Source: Caulobacter sp.
Lineage (GTDB): Bacteria > Pseudomonadota > Alphaproteobacteria > Caulobacterales > Caulobacteraceae
NCBI GenBank assembly: GCA_030680355.1
Contig: JAUXVF010000018.1
Span: 50,832 to 114,831, forward strand
DNA: 64,000 nucleotides
Direction: 5' to 3'
The translations under genes and the position numbers were made by a program. This document shows positions 51,534 to 60,835 of this stretch, one piece after another; the first letter of the stretch is position 1; every line of letters begins with the position of its first letter. Under the pieces are notes generated by a model. It was not told the origin of the DNA, searched no databases, and saw nothing but the letters and a program-made list of their open reading frames with translations.

Positions 51534-53006
51534 ATGACCGACCAGCCTTTCCGTCCTGAAGCCCGCGCGCCACGCGGTTTCGCCGACAAGCGCGCCGCCA
51601 CCCTGCGCGCCGAGCGGCGCATCGTCGAGCAGGTGTCGAAGGTCTATGAGCAGTGGGGCTTCGAGCCACTCGACACCGGGGCGTTCGAATACGCCGACGC
51701 CCTGGGCAAGTTCCTGCCCGACAGCGACCGGCCCAACGAGGGCGTGTTCGCGCTGCAGGACGACGACGAACAGTGGATGGCCCTGCGTTATGACCTGACC
51801 GCGCCGCTGGCCCGGTTCGCGGCGCAGAACTGGGAGACCCTGGCCAAGCCCTATCGTCGCTACGCCTTCGGGCCGGTCTGGCGCAATGAGAAGCCGGGAC
51901 CCGGGCGGTACCGCGAGTTCATCCAGTGCGACGCCGACACCGTCGGCTCGGCCCGGCCCGAGGCTGACGCCGAGATCATCGCCCTGGCCGTCGCCGGGCT
52001 CGAAGCCGCCGGCCTGCCGCGCGGAACCGCGGTGATGAAGATCAACAACCGCAAACTGCTCAACGGCCTGCTGACGGCGGCCGGGGTGGCCACCGAAGGC
52101 CAGAAGCTGGGCGTACTGCGCGCGGTCGACAAGCTTGACCGGCTCGGGACCGAGGGCGTGACCCTGCTGCTCGGCGAAGGCCGCAAGGACGAGTCCGGCG
52201 CCTTCACCAAGGGCGCGGGCCTGACGGCCAAGGCCATCGATTCGGTGCTGGCCTTCGTGGCCGCCGGCCAGACTGATCGCGGCGCGACGCTGGACGCCCT
52301 GAGCAAGGTGATCGGCGGCTCGCCCGAGGGCGACGAGGGGCTGGAGGAACTGGCGAAGATCGACGCGGCCCTCAAGGGTCTGGGCGTCGGCGGCGACCAG
52401 GCGGCCTTCGACCCCTCGATCGTGCGCGGGCTGGAATACTACACCGGCGCCGTGTTCGAGGCTGATCTGCTGCTGGAGACCCTCGACGACAAGGGCCAGG
52501 CGATCCGCTTCGGCTCGATCGGCGGCGGCGGTCGCTATGACGATCTGGTCGCCCGGTTCACCGGCGAGCGGACACCGGCGACCGGCTTTTCGTTCGGCGT
52601 CTCGCGGCTGGCGGCGGCGCTGGCCGCGGCGGGGCGGACCGAGGCCGGGGAGACCCGCGGGCCGGTGGTGGTCATCGCCTTCGACCAGGCCCGGATGGCC
52701 GACTATTTCGCCGTCGCGGCCGAGCTGCGCAACGGCGGTCTGGCCGCCGAGGTCTATCTCGGCTCTTCCGGCATGCGGGCGCAGATGAAATACGCCGACC
52801 GCCGACTGTCGCCCGCCGCGGTGATCATCGGCGAGGACGAGTTCGCCGCCGGGACCGCCACGGTCAAGGACCTCGACCTCGGCCGCGACCTGTCCAGGGA
52901 CATGACCGACAACGCCGCCTGGAAGGCCGAACGGCCGGGCCAGCAGACCATTCCCCGCGCCGACCTGGTCGCCGTGGTCCGCAAGATCGTCGAGGCCGCC
53001 CAATGA
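51534..53006 (+). CDS. hisS: Histidine--tRNA ligase
   Basis: Class II motifs ALRYDLTAPLARFAAQN, YRRYAFGPVWRNEKPGPGRYREFIQCDADTVG, IVRGLEYYTGAVFE. Confidence 0.95.
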   Translation: MTDQPFRPEARAPRGFADKRAATLRAERRIVEQVSKVYEQWGFEPLDTGAFEYADALGKFLPDSDRPNEGVFALQDDDEQWMALRYDLTAPLARFAAQNWETLAKPYRRYAFGPVWRNEKPGPGRYREFIQCDADTVGSARPEADAEIIALAVAGLEAAGLPRGTAVMKINNRKLLNGLLTAAGVATEGQKLGVLRAVDKLDRLGTEGVTLLLGEGRKDESGAFTKGAGLTAKAIDSVLAFVAAGQTDRGATLDALSKVIGGSPEGDEGLEELAKIDAALKGLGVGGDQAAFDPSIVRGLEYYTGAVFEADLLLETLDDKGQAIRFGSIGGGGRYDDLVARFTGERTPATGFSFGVSRLAAALAAAGRTEAGETRGPVVVIAFDQARMADYFAVAAELRNGGLAAEVYLGSSGMRAQMKYADRRLSPAAVIIGEDEFAAGTATVKDLDLGRDLSRDMTDNAAWKAERPGQQTIPRADLVAVVRKIVEAAQ

Positions 53007-54133
53007 GACTGGAGCCCCCCGTTCCCGCCGCCGCCCTGGCGGCCGTTCGCGCGCCGTTCGTCGAGGCCGGGGCGGTGACGCTGGACGTCTCCGTTCTCCA
53101 GCCGCTGGCCCTGCTGCTCGAGCTGTCGGGCGAGGCCATGCGGCCGCGGCTGTTCGTGGTCCAGGCCGAGGGCGGCGAGGAACTGGCCCTGCGCCCCGAT
53201 TTCACCATTCCCGTGGCCCGCGCCCACATCGAGCGCGGCGCCGCCGAGGGTCGGTACGCGTATGAGGGCAAGGCCTTCCGGGCCGCGCCGGCCGGGTCCA
53301 GCCGGGCCGAGGAGTTCCTGCAGATCGGCGTCGAGGCCTTCGGCGGCGGTGACCCAGCAACGGCCGACGCCGAGGTCGCCGGCCTGGCCTGGCGCTCGGC
53401 CGCCGCCGGGGGCCGCAAGGACCTGTCGCTGGTCGTCGGCGACATCGCCCTGTTCGCCGCCTTCGTCGACAGCCTGGGCCTGGCGCCGGCCCTGGCGACC
53501 CGGCTCAAGCGGCTGTTCACCCGGCCGCGGCTGCTGCAGATCGAACTGGAGCGGGCCGAGGCGGGGCAGGGCGCCGCTCCGGCGACGATCATCAATCCGC
53601 TGGAAGGCGTGCCGGCGGGCCAGGGCGAGACCGCCCTGCGCCAGCTGTGGACCATCGCCGGCATCGAACCGGTCGGCGGCCGTCCGGCCGAGGAGATCGT
53701 CCGGCGTCTGGCCGAACGGGCGGAAGCGGCCCGCACGCCGAGCCTGTCGCCGGCCGAGGCTGGCGCGGTGCGCAGATACCTGGCGGTGTCCGGCGCGCCT
53801 GACAGCGCCTTCGCGGCCATCGCCGGCCTGGCCGGACCGGCCACGGCCGCGCTTGACGCCGCCTTGGCCGGCTGGACCCGGCGGCTCGCCGGTCTGGTCG
53901 AACGCGGCGTCCCGGCCGCGGCCGTCACCTTCACCGCCGCCTTCGGGCGCGCCTTCGGCTACTACGACGGTCTGGTCTTCGAGGTGCGCAGCGCCGCCCT
54001 CGGCGAAGAGCGGCCGGTCGCGGCCGGTGGTCGCTACGACAGCCTGCCCGAGCGGCTCGGCGCCGGACCGGGGCAGGGCGCCGTCGGCTGCATGGTGCGG
54101 CCGGCCCGCGCCGTTATGGGAGGCGTGGAATGA
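53003..54133 (+). CDS. hisZ: ATP phosphoribosyltransferase regulatory subunit
   Basis: HisRS-like fold (LRPDFTIPVARAHIERG, YYDGLVFEV, VAAGGRYDSLPERLG) between hisS and hisG. Confidence 0.92.
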   Translation: MRLEPPVPAAALAAVRAPFVEAGAVTLDVSVLQPLALLLELSGEAMRPRLFVVQAEGGEELALRPDFTIPVARAHIERGAAEGRYAYEGKAFRAAPAGSSRAEEFLQIGVEAFGGGDPATADAEVAGLAWRSAAAGGRKDLSLVVGDIALFAAFVDSLGLAPALATRLKRLFTRPRLLQIELERAEAGQGAAPATIINPLEGVPAGQGETALRQLWTIAGIEPVGGRPAEEIVRRLAERAEAARTPSLSPAEAGAVRRYLAVSGAPDSAFAAIAGLAGPATAALDAALAGWTRRLAGLVERGVPAAAVTFTAAFGRAFGYYDGLVFEVRSAALGEERPVAAGGRYDSLPERLGAGPGQGAVGCMVRPARAVMGGVE

Positions 54134-55086
54134 CCGCTCCGCTGATCATCGCCATCCCCTCCAAGGGGCGGCTGAAAGAACAGGTCGAGGCCTGGCTGGC
54201 CGAGGCCGGCCTGCCGATGAGCTCGGCGCCGGGCGGGCGCGGCTATACCGCCGCCATTCCGGCCCTGCCGTCGGTCGAGGTGCGGCTGCTGTCGGCCTCC
54301 GACATCGCCGCGGCCCTGGATTCAGGCGACGTTCACCTGGGCGTCACCGGCGAAGACCTGTTGCGCGAACAGGTGGCCGACCTCGACGCCCGGATCATGC
54401 TGCTGCGCGCCCTCGGCGTCGGCCGTGCCGATCTGATCGTGGCCGTGCCGAGAAGCTGGCTGGACGTCGACACCATGGCCGATCTGGAGGAGGTGGCCCA
54501 TCTGCACCTGCTCCGCACCGGCCGCCGCCTGCGGGTGGCGACCAAATACCTGGTCCAGACCCGGGCCTTCTTCAGCCGCTGTGGCGTGACCGACTACCGC
54601 ATCGTCGAGTCGGGGGGCGCCACCGAGGGCGCGCCGACCTCCGGCGCGGCGGAGATCATCGTCGACATCACCACCACCGGGGCGACCCTGGCGGCCAACC
54701 ACCTGAAGATCCTGAGCGACGGTGTCATTCTCAAGAGCCAGGCCCAGATGGCGGCGTCCCTGTCGGCCGACTGGGACGCGGAGCGGCTGGCGACGGTGCG
54801 ACAGCTGCTGGGCGTGGTCGAGGCGCGGGCGCGGGCGCGGGAGTCGATGATGCTGGTCTGGCCGGCCGAGCGCGACGCGGCGGCCCGGGACGCCCTGACG
54901 GCGCTGGTGGCGCGGGGCGCCCGGCCGCGCGCCAATGGCCTGCTGATCGCCGAGAGGGATCTGCTTGAGGCCCAGCGCCTGCTCGCCGGCGCGGGAATCG
55001 GTCCGGTGGCGGCCAGTCGACCCGAGCATCTCTTTGAACCGGTGTCGGCGGCGGCTGAGGCCCTGGCCGCGAAACTCGCACAGTAA
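54130..55086 (+). CDS. hisG: ATP phosphoribosyltransferase catalytic subunit (HisG)
   Basis: IAIPSKGRLKEQVEAWLAEAG, GVTGEDLLRE, IVDITTTGATLAANHLKILSDG. Confidence 0.94.
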   Translation: MTAPLIIAIPSKGRLKEQVEAWLAEAGLPMSSAPGGRGYTAAIPALPSVEVRLLSASDIAAALDSGDVHLGVTGEDLLREQVADLDARIMLLRALGVGRADLIVAVPRSWLDVDTMADLEEVAHLHLLRTGRRLRVATKYLVQTRAFFSRCGVTDYRIVESGGATEGAPTSGAAEIIVDITTTGATLAANHLKILSDGVILKSQAQMAASLSADWDAERLATVRQLLGVVEARARARESMMLVWPAERDAAARDALTALVARGARPRANGLLIAERDLLEAQRLLAGAGIGPVAASRPEHLFEPVSAAAEALAAKLAQ

Positions 55087-55234
55087 ACTGACGCGTTCGT
55101 CAAAAAATATGATCCGTAGGGGTTCTTTTGACTCGTGAGTCCAAGAAATCTCCCATTTTGGGTTGTTTTAGCGTGATTTGTTGCGCGGACAGGCGGCCCT
55201 GAGCCTTGACAGAGAAAGGGAAGTGCCGTCTTTT

Positions 55235-55362
55235 CAGGGGGCGCGAGGGACGGGAACCCCAGAGAGTTCCCACCTCACGGCGTTTCGGGGAGGAAACGCC
55301 CGCTTGAATCGAGTGATCGAGGAATAAGCCGAACCCGTCGCGATTATCCCCCGCGACGGGTT
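55235..55362 (+). ncRNA. Candidate structured RNA in the hisG-ATPase intergenic region
   Basis: Successive hairpins GGGAAC-cccagaga-GTTCCC, GGCGTTTC-ggggag-GAAACGCC and AACCCGTCGCG-attatccc(c)-CGCGACGGGTT; upstream TTGACA at 55206. Confidence 0.3.
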
Positions 55363-55370
55363 TGGTGTAT

Positions 55371-55392
55371 CTGACGGTACCGTCAAAAATAT
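55371..55392. promoter_or_regulatory. Putative operator, perfect 14-bp palindrome
   Basis: cTGACGGTACCGTCAaaaatat; related copy cTGACGcgttCGTCAaaaaatat at 55088-55110. Confidence 0.45.
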
Positions 55393-55474
55393 CCCGAGGC
55401 CGGAATGTCTCGCCGGGCGCCGCGCGCCGAACCGCCTTTTCAACCCGCCACAGCTATTTCGAAAGGGACCGACC

Positions 55475-56062
55475 ATGGGTCTCCAGGGCGAGGACGGCTA
55501 TCTGCTGTCCAGGATCGCTGACCGTCGCGACGGGCTGGTGGTCATCACCGGCTGCTCGGGCGGCGGCAAGTCATCGCTGCTGGCCGAACTGGCCCGGCGC
55601 GGCCATCGCGTCTTCGAGGAGCCGGGTCGCCAGATCGTCCGGGAACAGGACTGGCTGGGCGGCGACGCGCTGCCCTGGACCCAGCCCCTGACGTTCGCCG
55701 AACTGGCCGTGTCACGCTCGGTGCACAATCTGGTCAGCGCCGCCCGTTTGGAGGGGGCGGCCTTCTTTGATCGCGGCGTCGTTGATCAGCTCGCCGGGCT
55801 GGAGCGGCTGGGCCTGGCGGTCCCGGCGGTCATCGCCAACGCCGCTGAACGCTGCCGCTACGCCGAGACGGTCTTCGTGGCGCCGCCCTGGCCGGAGATC
55901 TACCGGACCGACGCCGAGCGTCGCCATGGCTTCGAGGGCGCCCTGGCCGAGTACGAGGTGCTGCTGGCGACCTACCGTCGGCTGGACTACCGGCTGGTCG
56001 AGATCCCGCGGAGGGACGTGGCCGCCCGCGCCGATTTCGTGCTCGGGCGTCTTGGCCTTTAG
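55475..56062 (+). CDS. AAA family ATPase / predicted NTPase
   Basis: VVITGCSGGGKSSLLAELARRGHRVFEEPGRQIVREQ Walker A; FFDRGVVDQLAGLERL. Confidence 0.88.
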   Translation: MGLQGEDGYLLSRIADRRDGLVVITGCSGGGKSSLLAELARRGHRVFEEPGRQIVREQDWLGGDALPWTQPLTFAELAVSRSVHNLVSAARLEGAAFFDRGVVDQLAGLERLGLAVPAVIANAAERCRYAETVFVAPPWPEIYRTDAERRHGFEGALAEYEVLLATYRRLDYRLVEIPRRDVAARADFVLGRLGL

Positions 56063-56072
56063 GTCCAACTCT

Positions 56073-56093
56073 CCCTCCCCTTCATGGGGAGGG
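56073..56093 (+). terminator. Hairpin downstream of the ATPase gene
   Basis: CCCTCCCC-ttcat-GGGGAGGG. Confidence 0.5.
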
Positions 56094-56134
56094 CTATCGC
56101 ATTTGCCCGGTGGGGCGCGTCAGGCTCCCTTCCC

Positions 56135-56269
56135 CCTCGATGGAGGAGGGTTGGGGATGGAGGTGTGGCTCGAGTGTTGCGGGATGGGTGCGGTTGGGCG
56201 CCGGCGCCTGGCAGAGCCTTCCCCCCAGGTCCCGCGGCCACACCACCACCCAACCCTCCTCCATCGAGG
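56135..56269. repeat. Intergenic element with 21-bp perfect inverted repeats
   Basis: CCTCGATGGAGGAGGGTTGGG (56135-56155) and its reverse complement (56249-56269). Confidence 0.75.
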
Positions 56270-56345
56270 AGGAGGGCTCTTAGGGGCGGCATCCGGCCTT
56301 TGACCGTCCCTCCTCAAGAAGGGAGGGAGGGCGCGTAGCGATGGT

Positions 56346-58469
56346 CTACCAGATGCGCACGCGCTCGGCCGGAGCGACATAGAGCTTGTCGCCCTCCTTG
56401 ACGCCGAAGGCGTCGTACCAGGCGTCAATGTTCCGGATCGTGCCGTCGACGCGGTAGTAGGCCGGCGAGTGGGGGTCGGAGACCACCTGCTGGCGGACGT
56501 AGTCCTCGCGGGCCTTCTGGCGCCAGACCTGGGCCCAGCCGAGGAACACCCGCTGCTGGCCGGTGAAGCCGTCCAGGACCGGGGCCGGCTTGCCGCCCAG
56601 CGACATCAGATAGGCGTCATAGCCCAGCGACAGGCCGCCCATGTCGCCGATGTTCTCGCCCATGGTCAGGGCGCCGTTGACCTTGGCGCCGGGGTAGGGC
56701 TCGAATGCAGAATACTGGGCGCCGAGACGGTCGGCCTGGGCCTTGAACTTGGCCGCGTCCTCCGGCGACCACCAGTCGCGCAGCACGCCGTCGCCGTCGC
56801 CCTTGCGGCCCTGGTCGTCGAAGCCGTGGCTGATCTCGTGACCGATGACTCCGCCGATGCCGCCATAGTTGACGGCCGGGTCGGCGTCGGGGTGGAAGAA
56901 GGGCGCCTGCAGGATGGCGGCCGGGAAGACGATCTCGTTCTTCACCGGGCTGTAGTAGGCGTTGACGGTCTGCGGGGTCATGCCCCACTCGGTCTTGTCG
57001 ACCGGGCCGTTGAGGCGGGCGACCTCATAGTCCCACTCGAAGGCGGCCGCGCGGAGCATGTCGCCGTAGAGGTCGTCGGCCCGGATCTCGAGGGCCGAAT
57101 AGTCGCGCCATTTATCCGGATAGCCGATCTTGACGCCGAACTTGGTCAGCTTGTCGAGCGCCTTGACCTTGGTTTCGGCGCTCATCCAGTCGAGGTGCTC
57201 GATGCGCACCTTCATCGCCGCGCGGATGTTGCTGACCAGGTCTTCCATCTTGGCCTTGGATTCCGGCGGGAAATAGCGGGCGACATAGACCTGGCCGACG
57301 GTCTCGCCGAGCGTGCCGTTGACGAAGCCGACGCCGCGTTTCCAGCGGGGCTTCTGCTCGGGCTGGCCGGCCAGGGTCTTGGAGCGGAAGTCGAAATGGG
57401 CGTCGACAAAGCGCTTCGACAGCAGCGGCGCGGCGCCGTCGGCGACGCGGAAGGCCTCCCAGGCCTTGAGGGTGTCGACCGGCGTTTCCGCGTAGATGGC
57501 CGCGAACTTGGGGAAGGCGGTGTTGGTGCTGACGATGTAGCGGTCAACGCCCTTCAGGCCCGTGCCGACCAGATAGCGGTCCCAGTTGAAGCCCGGCGTC
57601 GCCGCCTTGAGCTCGGCCAGGGTCATGGGGTTGTAGGTCTTGTCCCGGTCGCGGCGCTCGGCGCGGGTCCAGGACGCTTCCGCCAGCCGGGTTTCGAAGG
57701 CGACGATGGCCTTGGCGCTTTCGGCCGGCTTGCTCCAGCCGACCAGGGTCAGCATCTGGGTGATATAGGCCTGATAGGCGGCCTTCTTCTCGGCGAACTT
57801 GGCGTCGAGATAGTAGTCGCGGTCAGGCAGGCTCAGACCGCCGGAGCCGGCGTAGACGGCGTATTTCGACGGGTCCTTGGCGTCATCGCCGATGCCCAGG
57901 CCGAAGATGGCTCCAAAGCCGGTGGTGTTTGTCCGACCCATCAGGGCGGTGATGTCGTCACGGGTTTTGGCGGCCTTGATGGCGGCCAGCTCGGGGGCGA
58001 TCGGCTTGGCGTCGAGGGCCTCGACGCGGGCCTCGTCCATGAAGGCGGCGTAGGCGGCGCCGACCTTGGCCGCCTCGGGACCAGGAATGCGGCCTGCCGC
58101 GGAGTCCTCGATGATCGACCGCGTGCGGGCTTCCGACAGGATCGACAGGGCGTCGAAATTACCGAACCGGGTGCGGTCGCCCGGGATCTCGGTGCGGGCG
58201 TTCCAGGCCCCGCTGGCCCACATGTAGAAGTCGTCGCCGGGCTTCACCGACCGGTCCATGCCGCTCATGTCAAAACCCCAGGCGCCGTAGCGGGGGCTCT
58301 CCAGAGACACGGTCTCGCCGCCGCCCGTGGTGTCGGTGGAGGCGAACAGCGACTCGCTGAGACAGAAGGCGTCCAGACAGGCGTGGTCATCGCTCGCCAG
58401 GGCCGGGGCCGCGGCGAAGGTGAGAACGGCGGCGGCGGCCGCGCCCATCAAAAACAGCTTCATGGTCAA
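56346..58469 (-). CDS. M13 family metallopeptidase (PepO/neprilysin-like), copy 1
   Basis: VIGHEISHGFDDQGRKGDGDG, NAYYSPVKNEIVFPAAILQAPFF, MGENIGDMGGLS. Confidence 0.95.
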   Translation of the reverse strand: MTMKLFLMGAAAAAVLTFAAAPALASDDHACLDAFCLSESLFASTDTTGGGETVSLESPRYGAWGFDMSGMDRSVKPGDDFYMWASGAWNARTEIPGDRTRFGNFDALSILSEARTRSIIEDSAAGRIPGPEAAKVGAAYAAFMDEARVEALDAKPIAPELAAIKAAKTRDDITALMGRTNTTGFGAIFGLGIGDDAKDPSKYAVYAGSGGLSLPDRDYYLDAKFAEKKAAYQAYITQMLTLVGWSKPAESAKAIVAFETRLAEASWTRAERRDRDKTYNPMTLAELKAATPGFNWDRYLVGTGLKGVDRYIVSTNTAFPKFAAIYAETPVDTLKAWEAFRVADGAAPLLSKRFVDAHFDFRSKTLAGQPEQKPRWKRGVGFVNGTLGETVGQVYVARYFPPESKAKMEDLVSNIRAAMKVRIEHLDWMSAETKVKALDKLTKFGVKIGYPDKWRDYSALEIRADDLYGDMLRAAAFEWDYEVARLNGPVDKTEWGMTPQTVNAYYSPVKNEIVFPAAILQAPFFHPDADPAVNYGGIGGVIGHEISHGFDDQGRKGDGDGVLRDWWSPEDAAKFKAQADRLGAQYSAFEPYPGAKVNGALTMGENIGDMGGLSLGYDAYLMSLGGKPAPVLDGFTGQQRVFLGWAQVWRQKAREDYVRQQVVSDPHSPAYYRVDGTIRNIDAWYDAFGVKEGDKLYVAPAERVRIW

Positions 58470-58559
58470 AATTTCCCCGGATCAGCGAAAGGGCGGCAGA
58501 ATGCACGCCCCTGGGTCGGGCCGATGTTAAACATATTTAATGGGCGTCAATTTGACGAA

Positions 58560-58585
58560 AGGCCCTCCCCGCGGGGGAGGGCCCT
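58560..58585 (-). terminator. Terminator-like hairpin downstream of M13 copy 2
   Basis: AGGCCCTCCCC-gcg-GGGGAGGGCCct. Confidence 0.7.
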
Positions 58586-58590
58586 GGCGA

Positions 58591-60681
58591 TCACCAGATA
58601 CGGACGCGATCTTCCGGCTTCACGTACCATTTCTCACCGGCCTTGACGTTCCAGGCGTCATACCAGGCGTCGACGTTGCGCAGGGTGCCGATGACCCGGA
58701 ACATCGCCGGCGAGTGGGGGTCGGAAACCACCTGGTTGCGGACGGCGTCGTCGCGGTACTTGCTGCGCCAGATCTGGGCGAAGCCCAGGAAGAAGCGCTG
58801 GTCGCCGGTCAGGCCGTCGATGACCGGGGCCGGCTTGCCGCCCAGCGACAGGTGATAGGCGTCGAGGGCGATCAGGATGCCGCCCAGGTCGCCGATGTTC
58901 TCGCCCATGGTCAGGTCGCCGTTGACCTTGGCGCCGGGGACCGGTTCGAAGGCCGAATACTGGCCGCCCAGACGTTTGGTCTGGACCTCGAACTTCTCCG
59001 CGTCGCTCGGCTGCCACCAGTCGCGCAGGCTGCCGTCGGCGTCGTATTTGCGCCCCTCGTCGTCGAAGCCGTGGCTGATCTCGTGACCAATCACCGCGCC
59101 GATGCCGGCGTAGTTCACCGCCGCGTCAGCCTCGGGGTCGAAGAAGGGCGGCTGCAGGATGGCGGCCGGGAAGACGATCTCGTTGAGCGTCGGGTTGTAG
59201 TAGGCGTTGACCGTCTGCGGGAACATGCCCCACTCGTCGCGGTCGACGGGCTTGCCCAGCTTGGCGACCTCGAAGGCCCATTCGAAGGCCGTCGCGCGCT
59301 GGACGTTGCCGTACAGATCATCGGGCTTGATGGTTAGAGCAGCATAGTCGCGCCATTTGTTCGGATAGCCGATCTTGACCGTGAAGCTGGCCAGCTTGGC
59401 CTGGGCCCGGACCTTGGTCTCGGGGCTCATCCAGTCGAGCTTCTCGATCCGGGCCTTCAGGGCGACCCGCAGATCGGCGACCAGCTTCTCGGCCTTGGCC
59501 TTGGATTCGGCCGGGAAATAGGCGTCGACATAGAGTTTGCCGACGGCCTCGCCGAGGTTGCCGCTGACCAGGGTCACGCCCCGCTTCCAGCGCGCGCGCT
59601 GCTCGGGCTGGCCGCTGAGGGTCTTGGCCCGGAAGTCGAAATTGGCGTCGACGAAGGCCTTCGACAGATAGGGCGCGGCCTGGTCGGCGGTGTGGAAGGC
59701 CTGCCAGGCCTGCAGGGTGGCGACCGGGGTCGCCGCGTAGAGGGCGGCGATCTTGGTGAAGGCGGTCGGCTCGCCGACGATGACGCGGCCGGCCTTGTCG
59801 AGGCTCGCGCCCTTCAGCCAGGCCTGCCAGGGGAAGCCCGGCGCCAGGGTTTCAAGCTCGGCGAAGGTCCTGGGGTTGAAGGTCTTGTCCGGGTCGCGCT
59901 GCTCGGCGATCGGCCAGCTGGCCTCGGCGATGCGGGTTTCCAGGGCCAGGATGTCGTCGGCCGCCTTGTCGGCGCCGGCCCATCCCGCCAGGGTCAGAAG
60001 CTGGGCGACATAGGCCCGGTAAGCAGCCTTCTTCTCGGCGAACTTGGCGTCGAGATAGTAGTCGCGGTTGGGCAGGCCCAGACCGGCCTGGCTGACATAG
60101 CCGACGCTCTGGTCGGGGTCCTTGGCGTCCTGCGAGATATAGGTCCCGAAGAAGGAGCCGCCGAAACCGCCCTGGGTGGCGCCCATCATGGCGGCGAGAG
60201 CCTCGCGGGTCTTGGCGGCCTTGATGGCGGCCAGCGGCGCGGCCAGCGGCTTGGCGCCCAGCCCCTCGACCCGGGCCTCGTCCATGAAGCTGTTGTAGAG
60301 GCCGCCGATCTGCTGCGCCTCGCCCTTGGCGGCGGGGGTGGCGGCGGAGGTGTCGATCACCGCCTTGATGCGGGCGTCGGACAGTTCGCGCAGGACGTTG
60401 AACGACCCCCAGCTCGACCGGTCGGACGGGATCTCCAGCGTGTCCAGATAGCGGCCCGAGGCGAAACGGACGAAGTCGTCGCCGGGTTTGATGGACCGGT
60501 CCATGGCCTCGATATCGAAGCCCCAGGGCCCCATGCGGGGCGCCTTGGCCAGGTCGGCCTGGGTGGTGGCCGTAGCGGCGGTGGCCGTGGCCGCCGGCGC
60601 GGTGGCGGCGAAGGCCGGAGCGGCGCCGAGGCCGGCGGTGATCGCCAGGGCGGCGGCGGCGGAAAGCAGAACGCGTTTCAT
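58591..60681 (-). CDS. M13 family metallopeptidase (PepO/neprilysin-like), copy 2
   Basis: VIGHEISHGFDDEGRKYDADGSLRDWW, NAYYNPTLNEIVFPAAILQPPFF; clear paralog of copy 1. Confidence 0.95.
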   Translation of the reverse strand: MKRVLLSAAAALAITAGLGAAPAFAATAPAATATAATATTQADLAKAPRMGPWGFDIEAMDRSIKPGDDFVRFASGRYLDTLEIPSDRSSWGSFNVLRELSDARIKAVIDTSAATPAAKGEAQQIGGLYNSFMDEARVEGLGAKPLAAPLAAIKAAKTREALAAMMGATQGGFGGSFFGTYISQDAKDPDQSVGYVSQAGLGLPNRDYYLDAKFAEKKAAYRAYVAQLLTLAGWAGADKAADDILALETRIAEASWPIAEQRDPDKTFNPRTFAELETLAPGFPWQAWLKGASLDKAGRVIVGEPTAFTKIAALYAATPVATLQAWQAFHTADQAAPYLSKAFVDANFDFRAKTLSGQPEQRARWKRGVTLVSGNLGEAVGKLYVDAYFPAESKAKAEKLVADLRVALKARIEKLDWMSPETKVRAQAKLASFTVKIGYPNKWRDYAALTIKPDDLYGNVQRATAFEWAFEVAKLGKPVDRDEWGMFPQTVNAYYNPTLNEIVFPAAILQPPFFDPEADAAVNYAGIGAVIGHEISHGFDDEGRKYDADGSLRDWWQPSDAEKFEVQTKRLGGQYSAFEPVPGAKVNGDLTMGENIGDLGGILIALDAYHLSLGGKPAPVIDGLTGDQRFFLGFAQIWRSKYRDDAVRNQVVSDPHSPAMFRVIGTLRNVDAWYDAWNVKAGEKWYVKPEDRVRIW

Positions 60682-60835
60682 GGAGGGTTTTTCCCGGGAT
60701 GAATGGATTGCCGCGGACCATGCACGTTGCGGCGGTCGGCGCCTCTTACAAAAGAGTCATGAAAGCGTGGTTCTGGGCCTCAAACCCGGCGAATTGAAGG
60801 TGGGGAGGGGTCGATCGCGTGCATGGGAGGCTGGG

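Noticed and set aside
55200-55362. Assignment of the structured region to 6S RNA, tmRNA, RNase P RNA, SRP RNA or GsrN
   Set aside because: None of the diagnostic conserved sequences I know for these RNAs is visible; left as an unnamed candidate.
55371-55392. TGACGGTACCGTCA as intrinsic terminator of an upstream RNA
   Set aside because: Palindrome has no loop and is followed by A's rather than T's on the plus strand; an operator is more plausible.
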